Origin: Pseudomonas crudilactis
Lineage (GTDB): Bacteria; Pseudomonadota; Gammaproteobacteria; Pseudomonadales; Pseudomonadaceae
Direction of reading: 5' to 3'
Length of the DNA stretch: 64,000 bases
NCBI RefSeq assembly: GCF_013433315.1
Contig: NZ_WXVV01000018.1
Span: 95,544 to 159,543, forward strand
The number at the start of each line of letters is the position of its first letter. Position 1 is the stretch's first letter. The translations under genes were made by a program, and so were the position numbers. Below are positions 52,007 to 61,000 of this stretch, in pieces. The notes beneath the pieces are model-generated. The model did not search any database, was not told the origin of the DNA, and saw nothing but the letters and a program-made list of their open reading frames with translations.

Positions 52007-55000
52007 ATGAGCAGTGTTGTTGCCATCGTCAAAAGCATTGTCGGTCAGGTATTCGTGGTGTCCCCAGAGGGCGTGCGTCGCGTACTCGTTGAAGGCGATC
52101 GCCTGTTCGTTGGCGACCAGATCGACACCGGCCTCTCCGGCGCCGTGTCACTTGAATTGGCTGATGGCCGCACCCTCGATCTGGGTCGCGAAACCCAGTG
52201 GAGCGCCACCGCGCCCGACTCCAGCACGGACCTGGCGGAGGCCACCGCGCAGGCTGCGCCGTCGGTAGCAGAACTGCAGCAAGCCATCGCCGCCGGTGTC
52301 GACCCGACCACCGCCCTCGATGCTACCGCTGCCGGCCCGAGCGCCGCAGGCACTGGCGGTGCCGCCGGTGGTGGTCACAGTTTCGTCATGCTCGACGCCA
52401 CCGCTGGCCGCGTGGACCCGACCATTGGATTCCCGACCGCAGGCATCAATGCTGCCGGTCAAGCCGCGCAGAACATCACCGGCGGCCAGACCACCGACAC
52501 CACCAACGCCCTGCGTGAGTCGACCCTGAGCCTCAGCGCCACGCCGTCCATCACCGAAGCCGGCGGCGTGCTGGTGTACACCGCGACCCTGACCCAGGCG
52601 CCGCTGACCGACCTGACCATCACCCTGTCCAACGGCGCGGTGATTGTGATTACAGCCGGTTCCACTACCGGCACCGTCAATGTGCCGCTGGCACCGAACG
52701 ACACTGTTTATAACGACCCGACCCAGATCGACGTGACCGTCACCGGCACCACCGGCGGCAATGGCATCACCGTGACGCCGCCGACCACTCCGGCCACGAC
52801 CCAGGTCACTGACACCATCGACACCACCACCGTCACCCTGACGGCCGGGCCGAGTGTCACCGAAGGCGGGCAGATCACCTACACCGCAACGCTGACCAAC
52901 CCGGCGCAAACCCCGGTGACCGTCACCCTGTCGAACGGCTCGACCATCACCATCGGCGCCGGCCAGACCACCGGCACCGTCAACGTGCCGACCCCGGCCA
53001 ACGACGTCTATAACAATGGCAGCACCGTCACCACGACGATTACCGGTGCTACCGGCGGCAACTTTGAAAACCTGGTGCCGAACCCGACGCCTGCGGTGAC
53101 CACCATCACCGATTCGATCGACACCACCAACCTGACCCTGACCGCCACCGGCACAGTGGTCGAAGGTGGCCAGATCACCTACACCGCGACCCTGACCAAC
53201 CCGGCGCAAACCCCGGTCACCGTCACCCTGTCGAACGGTTCGACCATCACCATTGAAGCCGGCCAGACCACGGGCACCGTCAACGTGCCGACTGCGGCCA
53301 ATGACGTCTACAACAATGGCGGCACCGTCAGCACCACCATTACTGGCGCGACCGGTGGCAACTTCGAAAGCCTGGTGCCGAACACTACGCCGGCGACCAC
53401 CACGGTGACCGATTCGATCGACACCACCAACGTCAGCCTCACCGCCACCGGTACCGTCGTCGAAGGCGGCCAGATCACCTACACCGCAACGCTGACCAAC
53501 GCTGCACAAACCCCGGTGACGATCACTCTGTCGAACGGTTCGACCATCACCATTGAAACCGGCAAGACCACCGGCAGCGTTAACGTGCCAACCGCGGCCA
53601 ACGACGTCTACAACAATGGCAGCACGGTCAGCACCACGATTACCGGCGCAACCGGTGGCAACTTCGAAAACCTGGTGCCGAACACCACGCCAGCGACCAC
53701 CACGATTACCGATTCGATCGACACCACCAATCTGTCGCTGTCCGCGACCGGCACTGTTGCTGAAGGCGGCTCGATCGTTTACACCGCAACCCTGACCAAT
53801 CCGGCCGGCACGCCAGTGACCGTGACCCTGAGCAATGGCTCGGTGATCACCATCGACGCGGGCAAGACTACCGGCGCCGTGACCGTTCCAGCACCGGCCG
53901 ATGACGTCTATAAAGACGCCGGCCAAGTCGAAGTCAGCATCAATACCGTCACCGGCGGCAATTTCGAGAACCTGGTGCCGAGCACCGTTCCGGCCGTCAC
54001 CGAAGTGACCGACACCATCGACACCTCGACCGTGAAACTGACGGCCGACACCTCGGTCGCCGAAGGTGGCACCGTCACTTACACCGCTACCGTTGGCGCG
54101 CCGGTGACCGGTTCGCCTGTCGTTGTGACCTTGGCCAACGGCCAGAGCATCACCATCGAAGTCGGCAAAACCACGGGCACTGTGACCACCACTGCACCGA
54201 ACGATGCGCTGACCGGCAATGCGCCGCTGACCAATTCGATTACTGGCGTTTCCGGTGGTAATTACGAAGATCTGGTGGCCGACAAGACCCCGGTTTCGAC
54301 CGCCGTTACCGATGTTGCCGACACCACCAATCTGTCTCTGAGCGCGACAGGGACCGTGGCTGAAGGTGGTCAGATCACTTACACCGCCACCCTGACCAAC
54401 GCCGCAGGTTCGCCTGTCACCGTAACCCTGTCGAACGGTTCGGTGATCACCATCGAAGCCGGCAAAACCACCGGCACCGTGACCGTTCCGGCGCCCGCCG
54501 ATGACGTCTATAAAGACGCCGGTAAAGTCGAAGTCACGATCAAGGACACCAGCGGCGGCAACTTCGAGAACCTCGTTCCAAGCACCGTTCCAGCCGTCAC
54601 CGACGTTACTGACACCGTCGACACCACCACAGTCAAACTGACCGCCACCGAGTCGGCGGCTGAAGGTGGCACCGTCACCTACACCGCCACTGTTGGTGCG
54701 CCTGTGACCGGTTCGCCTGTGGTCGTGACCCTGGCCAATGGTCAGAACATCACTATCGAAGTGGGTAAAACCACCGGCACTGTGACCACCACCGCACCGA
54801 ATGATGCGCTGACCGGCCACGCGCCGATCACCAACGCGATCACCGGCGTGAGCGGCGGCAATTACGAAGATCTGGTGGCGGACAAAACTCCGGTCAGCAC
54901 CACCGTCACCGACACCACTGACACCACCGATCTGACACTGAGTGCGACCGGCACCGTGGCTGAAGGCGGCCAGATTACCTACACCGCGACCCTGACCAAC

Positions 55001-58000
55001 GCCGCAGGCTCGCCTGTTACCGTGACCCTGTCGAACGGTTCGGTGATTACCATTGAAGCCGGTAAAACCAGCGGTACTGTGACCGTCGCGGCCCCAGCCG
55101 ATGACGTCTACAAGGACGCCGGCAAAGTCGAAGTGACTATCAAGGACGCCACGGGCGGCAACTTCGAGAACCTTGTTCCGAGCACCATTCCGGCCGTCAC
55201 CGACGTCACTGACACCATCGATACCTCGACGGTCAAACTGACCGCCACCGAGACCGCCGCTGAAGGTGGCACCGTCACCTACACCGCGACCGTCGGCGCG
55301 CCAGTCACCGGTTCGCCGGTCATCGTGACTCTGGCCAACGGTCAGACCATCACCATCGCCGTCGGCCAGACCACCGGCACCGCGACCGCCACCGCACCGA
55401 ACGATGCGTTGACCGGCCACGCACCGCTGACCAACTCGATCACCAACGTCAGCGGCGGCAACTACGAAAATCTGGTCGCTGACAAAACTCCGGTCAGCAC
55501 CACCGTGACCGACACCACCGACACCACCAACCTGACGCTCAGCGCCACCGGTACCGTGGCTGAAGGCGGTTCGATCGTTTATACCGCGACCCTGACCAAC
55601 GCAGCAGGCTCGCCCGTCACCGTGACCCTGAGCAACGGTTCGGTAATCACTATCGACGCGGGGAAAACCACCGGCACGGTGACCGTCCCTGCGCCAGCCG
55701 ATGACGTCTATAAAGATGCCGGCAAAGTCGAAGTGACCATCAAGGACACCACGGGCGGCAACTTCGAGAACCTCGTTCCGAGCACCACGCCTGCGGTGAC
55801 CGATGTCACTGACACCATCGACACCTCGACGGTGAAACTGACTGCCACCGAAACCGCCGCTGAAGGCGGCACCGTCACCTACACCGCGACTGTGGGCGCG
55901 CCAGTCACCGGTTCGCCTGTAATCGTGACGTTGGCCAACGGCCAGAACATCACCATCGAAGTCGGTAAAACCACCGGCACCGTCACCACCACTGCACCGA
56001 ACGACGTGCTGGCCGGCCACGCACCGCTGACCAACGCGATCACCAACGTCAGCGGCGGCAACTACGAAAATCTGGTCGCCGACAAAACCCCGGTCAGCAC
56101 CACCGTGACCGACACCGTCGACACCACCACCGTTTCGCTGACCGCCACCGGCAACGTCAACGAAGGCGGTTCGATCGTTTACACCGCGACGCTGACCAAC
56201 CCTGCCGGCACGCCAGTGACCGTGACCCTGAGCAACGGTTCGACCATCACCATCGACGCCGGCAAGACCACCGGCACCGTGACCGTCCCAGCCCCGGCCG
56301 ATGACGTCTACAAAGACGCCGGCAAAGTCGAAGTGACCATCAAGGGCACCGACGGCGGCAATTTCGAAAATCTGGTGGCCAATCCGACGCCTGCGGTGAC
56401 CAATGTCGCCGACACCATCAACACCACGCACCTGACCCTCAGCGCTGAAAGCTATGTGCTCGAAGGCACCTCGATCACCTACACCGCGACCCTGACCAAC
56501 GCCGCGCAAACCCCGGTGACCGTCAACCTGAGCAACGGCCAGACCATCACCATCGAGGCTGGCAAAACCAGCGGTTCGGTGACCATCGCGGCGCCGAGCG
56601 ATGACGTCTACAAAGACGTCAGCAAGCTCACCGTGACCATGACCGACGCTACTGGCGGCAACTTCGAGAAGCTCGACGTCAGCAAGACCCCGGTCAGCAC
56701 CACCGTCAATGACACCATCGACAAAACCACGCTGACCCTGAGCGCCAGCGACACCGTCAGCGAAGGTGGCCAGATCACCTACACCGCAACCCTGAGCAAT
56801 CCGGCTGGCACCGCCATGACCGTGACCCTGGCCAACGGCGCGGTGATCAACATCGCCGCCGGCGCCACCAGCGGTTCGGTGAACTTCGCTGCACCTGCGA
56901 ACACCCCGTACATCGACGGCGGCAAGGTACAGACCGCGATTGCCAGCCACAGCGGCGGTAATTTCGAGCAGGTCGATGCCAACCGTTCGGCAGTGGTTAC
57001 CACCGTCACCGACACGGTCGACACCACCAATATCAGCCTGAGCGCCACCGCTTCGGTGGCCGAGGGCGGCTCGATCGTCTACACCGCGAGCCTGACCAAC
57101 CCGGCAGGCACGGCGATGACTGTGACCCTGAGCAACGGTGCGGTGATCAACATTGCCAAAGGCGCGACCACCGGCACCGCAACCGTCGCAGCGCCTGCCG
57201 ATGACGTGTACAAGGACGCTGGCAAGGTCGATGCGAGCATCACCAAGACCACCGGCGGCAACTTCGAGAACCTGGTGGTCGACAAGACCCCAGCGGTCAC
57301 CGACGTGACCGACACCATCGACAACAGCACCGTTTCGCTGACCGCTACCGCCAGCACCACTGAAGGCGGCGTGGTGGTTTACACCGCTTCTGTGACCGCG
57401 CCAGTGACCGGCGCGCCGGTTGTCGTGACCCTGTCCAACGGCCAGACCATCACCATCCCGGTCGGTGCCAGCAGCGGCAGCGTCAACTTCACCGCACCGA
57501 ACGATGCACTGGCCGGCGGCAACACGCTGAGCGTGAAAATCGACGGCACCAGCGGCGGCAACTACGAAAACCTCGTGGCCGACAAAACTCCGGCCGTGAC
57601 CTCGGTGACCGACACCGTCGACACCACCAACCTGTCGCTGAGCGCGACCGGCACGGTGGCTGAAGGTGGTTCGATTGTTTACACCGCAACGCTGACCAAC
57701 CCGGCTGGCACGCCAGTCACCGTGACATTGAGCAACGGCTCGGTGATCACCATCGAAGCGGGCAAGACCACCGGCACTGTGACGGTTCCCGCGCCTGCCG
57801 ACGACGTCTACAAAGACGCCGGCAAAGTCGAAGTGACTATCAAGGACGCCACGGGCGGCAACTTCGAGAACCTGGTGCCAAGCACCACGCCAGCCGTTAC
57901 CGATGTGACTGACACCATCGACACCTCGACCGTCAAACTGACGGCCGACACCACTGTCGCTGAAGGTGGCACTGTCACTTACACCGCGACTGTCGGTGCG

Positions 58001-61000
58001 CCGGTCACCGGTTCGCCAGTCGTGGTAACCCTGGCCAACGGCCAGAGCATCACCATCGAAGTCGGCAAAACCACCGGCACCGTGACCACTACCGCGCCGA
58101 ATGACGCATTGAACGGTCAGGCGTCGCTGGGCAACTCCATCACCAACGTTTCCGGCGGCAACTACGAAAACCTGGTGGCCGACAAGACCCCGGTGTCGAC
58201 CACGGTCACTGATACAGTCGACACCACTGATCTGTCGCTCAGCGCTACCAATTCGGTCGCCGAGGGCGGTTCGATCATCTACACCGCGACCCTGACCAAT
58301 CCGGCCGGCACGCCGGTGACCGTGACCCTGAGCAACGGCTCGGTGATCACCATTGAAGCGGGCAAGACCACCGGCACGGTCACCGTCGCTGCGCCAGCCG
58401 ATGACGTCTACAAAGACGCTGGCAAAGTCGAAGTCACCATCAAGGACGCCACGGGCGGCAACTTCGAGAACCTGGTGCCGAGCACCGTTCCAGCCGTTAC
58501 CGAAGTCACCGACACCATCGACACCAGCACCGTCAAACTGACCGCCACCGAGTCGGCTGCTGAAGGTGGCACCGTCACCTACACCGCCACTGTCGGCGCG
58601 CCAGTGACCGGTTCGCCGGTCATCGTGACGCTGGCCAACGGTCAGAACATCACCATCGAAGTCGGCAAGACTACCGGCACCGTGACCACCACCGCGCCGA
58701 ACGACGCGTTGAACGGCCACACCCCGCTGACCAATGCGATCACTGGCGTTTCCGGCGGTAATTACGAAAACCTCGTCGCCGATAAAACTCCGGTCAGCAC
58801 CACCGTCACCGACACCGTCGACACCACCAATCTGTCGCTGACCGCGACTGGCACCGTGGCTGAAGGTGGCTCGATTGTTTACACCGCCACCCTGACCAAC
58901 CCGGCCGGTACCCCGGTCACCGTGACCCTGTCGAACGGTTCGGTGATCACCATCGAAGCGGGCAAAACCACCGGCACCGTGACGGTTCCTGCGCCAGCCG
59001 ATGACGTTTACAAAGACGCCGGCAAGGTCGAAGTGACCATCAAGGATGCCACGGGCGGCAACTTCGAGAACCTCGTTCCGAGCACCACGCCAGCCGTTAC
59101 CGACGTCACTGATACCATCGACACTTCGACGGTCAAACTGACCGCCACCGAGTCCACGGCTGAAGGTGGCACCGTCACCTACACCGCCACGGTCGGCGCG
59201 CCAGTCACCGGTTCGCCGGTTGTCGTGACCCTGGCCAACGGTCAGAACATCACCATCGAAGTGGGTAAAACCACCGGCACCGTGACCACCACCGCACCAA
59301 ACGATGCGTTGACCGGTCATGCGCCGTTGACCAACGCGATCACCGACGTTTCCGGCGGCAATTACGAAAACCTTGTTGCCGACAAAACCCCGGTCAGCAC
59401 CACCGTGACCGACACTGTCGACACCACCAACCTGTCGCTGACCGCGACTGGCACCGTGGACGAAGGCGGCCAGATCACTTACACCGCGACCTTGACCAAC
59501 GCCGCTGGCTCGCCGGTCACCGTGACCCTGAGCAACGGCTCGGTGATTACCATCAAGGCTGGTGAAACCACCGGCACCGTGACCGTCGACGCTCCGAAAG
59601 ACGACGTCTACAAAGACGCCGGCACCGTTGAAGCGACCATCAAAGGCGCGACCGGTGGCGACTTCGAAAACCTCGTCACCAGCACTGCCCCGGCCGTCAC
59701 CACCGTCAACGACACCATCGACACCTCCACCGTGTCGCTGACTGCCACGGCGAACGTCGCCGAAGGCGAAACCGTGGTCTACACCGCGACCGTGACCGCG
59801 CCAGTGACTGGCTCACCGGTTGTCGTGACCCTGTCCAACGGCCAGACCATCACCATCGCTGTCGGTGAAACCACCGGCTCGGTGAACTTCGTTGCACCGA
59901 ACAGCCCGTTGGCCGGCGGCAGCTCGCTGAGCGTGACCATCGACGGCGCTACCGGTGGCAACTACGAAAAACTCGCGGTCGATGGCAAGTCTGCCGACAC
60001 CGCAGTGTCGGACACTACCGACACCACCAACCTGAACCTGACCGCAACCGATTCGGTGGCAGAAGGCGGTTCGATCGTTTACACCGCGACCCTGACCAAC
60101 CCGGCCGGCACCCCGGTGACCGTGACCCTGTCGAACGGTTCGGTAATCACCATTGAGGCGGGTAAAACCACCGGCACCGTGACCGTCGCAGCGCCAGCCG
60201 ACGACGTCTACAAAGACGCCGGCAAAGTCGAAGTGACGATCAAGGATGCAACGGGCGGCAACTTCGAGAATCTGGTGCCGAGCACTGTTCCGGCAGTGAC
60301 CAACGTCACCGACACCATCGACACCACCACCGTCAAACTCACCGCGACCGAATCGGCGGCTGAGGGTGGCACCGTCACTTACACCGCGACGGTGGGTGCG
60401 CCGGTTACCGGTTCGCCTGTGGTCGTGACCCTGGCTAACGGTCAGACCATCACCATCGGCGTTGGCCAAACCACCGGCACCGCAACCACCATCGCCCCGA
60501 ACGATGCATTGACCGGTCACGCACCGATCACCAATGCAATCACCGAGGTCAGCGGTGGCAATTACGAGAATCTGGTCGCCGACAAGACCCCGGTTTCGAC
60601 CAATGTCACCGACACCGTCGACACCACTAACCTGTCGCTGACGGCAACCGGCACCGTGGCTGAAGGCGGCTCGATCATCTACACCGCGACATTGACCAAC
60701 GCTGCTGGCTCGCCAGTCACCGTAACGCTGTCGAACGGCGCCGTGATTACCATCGACGCGGGCAAGACTTCCGGCACTGTCACCGTTCCAGCCCCGGCAG
60801 ATGACGTTTACAAAGATGCCGGCAAAGTTGAAGCGACAATCTCCACCGCTACCGGTGGCAACTTCGAGAACCTGGTGCCGAGCACTGTTCCGGCAGTGAC
60901 CAACGTCACCGACACCATCGACACCTCGACCGTGAAACTGACGGCCGATACCTCCGTGGCTGAAGGTGGCACCGTCACTTACACCGCCACTGTGGGCGCG

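Noticed and set aside
52148..59320. A 2390-residue open frame on the minus strand opposite lapA
   Set aside because: It only mirrors the 300-bp lapA repeats. As 300 is divisible by three and stop-free in one copy, the antisense frame stays open in all copies. Gly/Asp/Arg-rich product, no ribosome site; lapA itself has clear domain matches.
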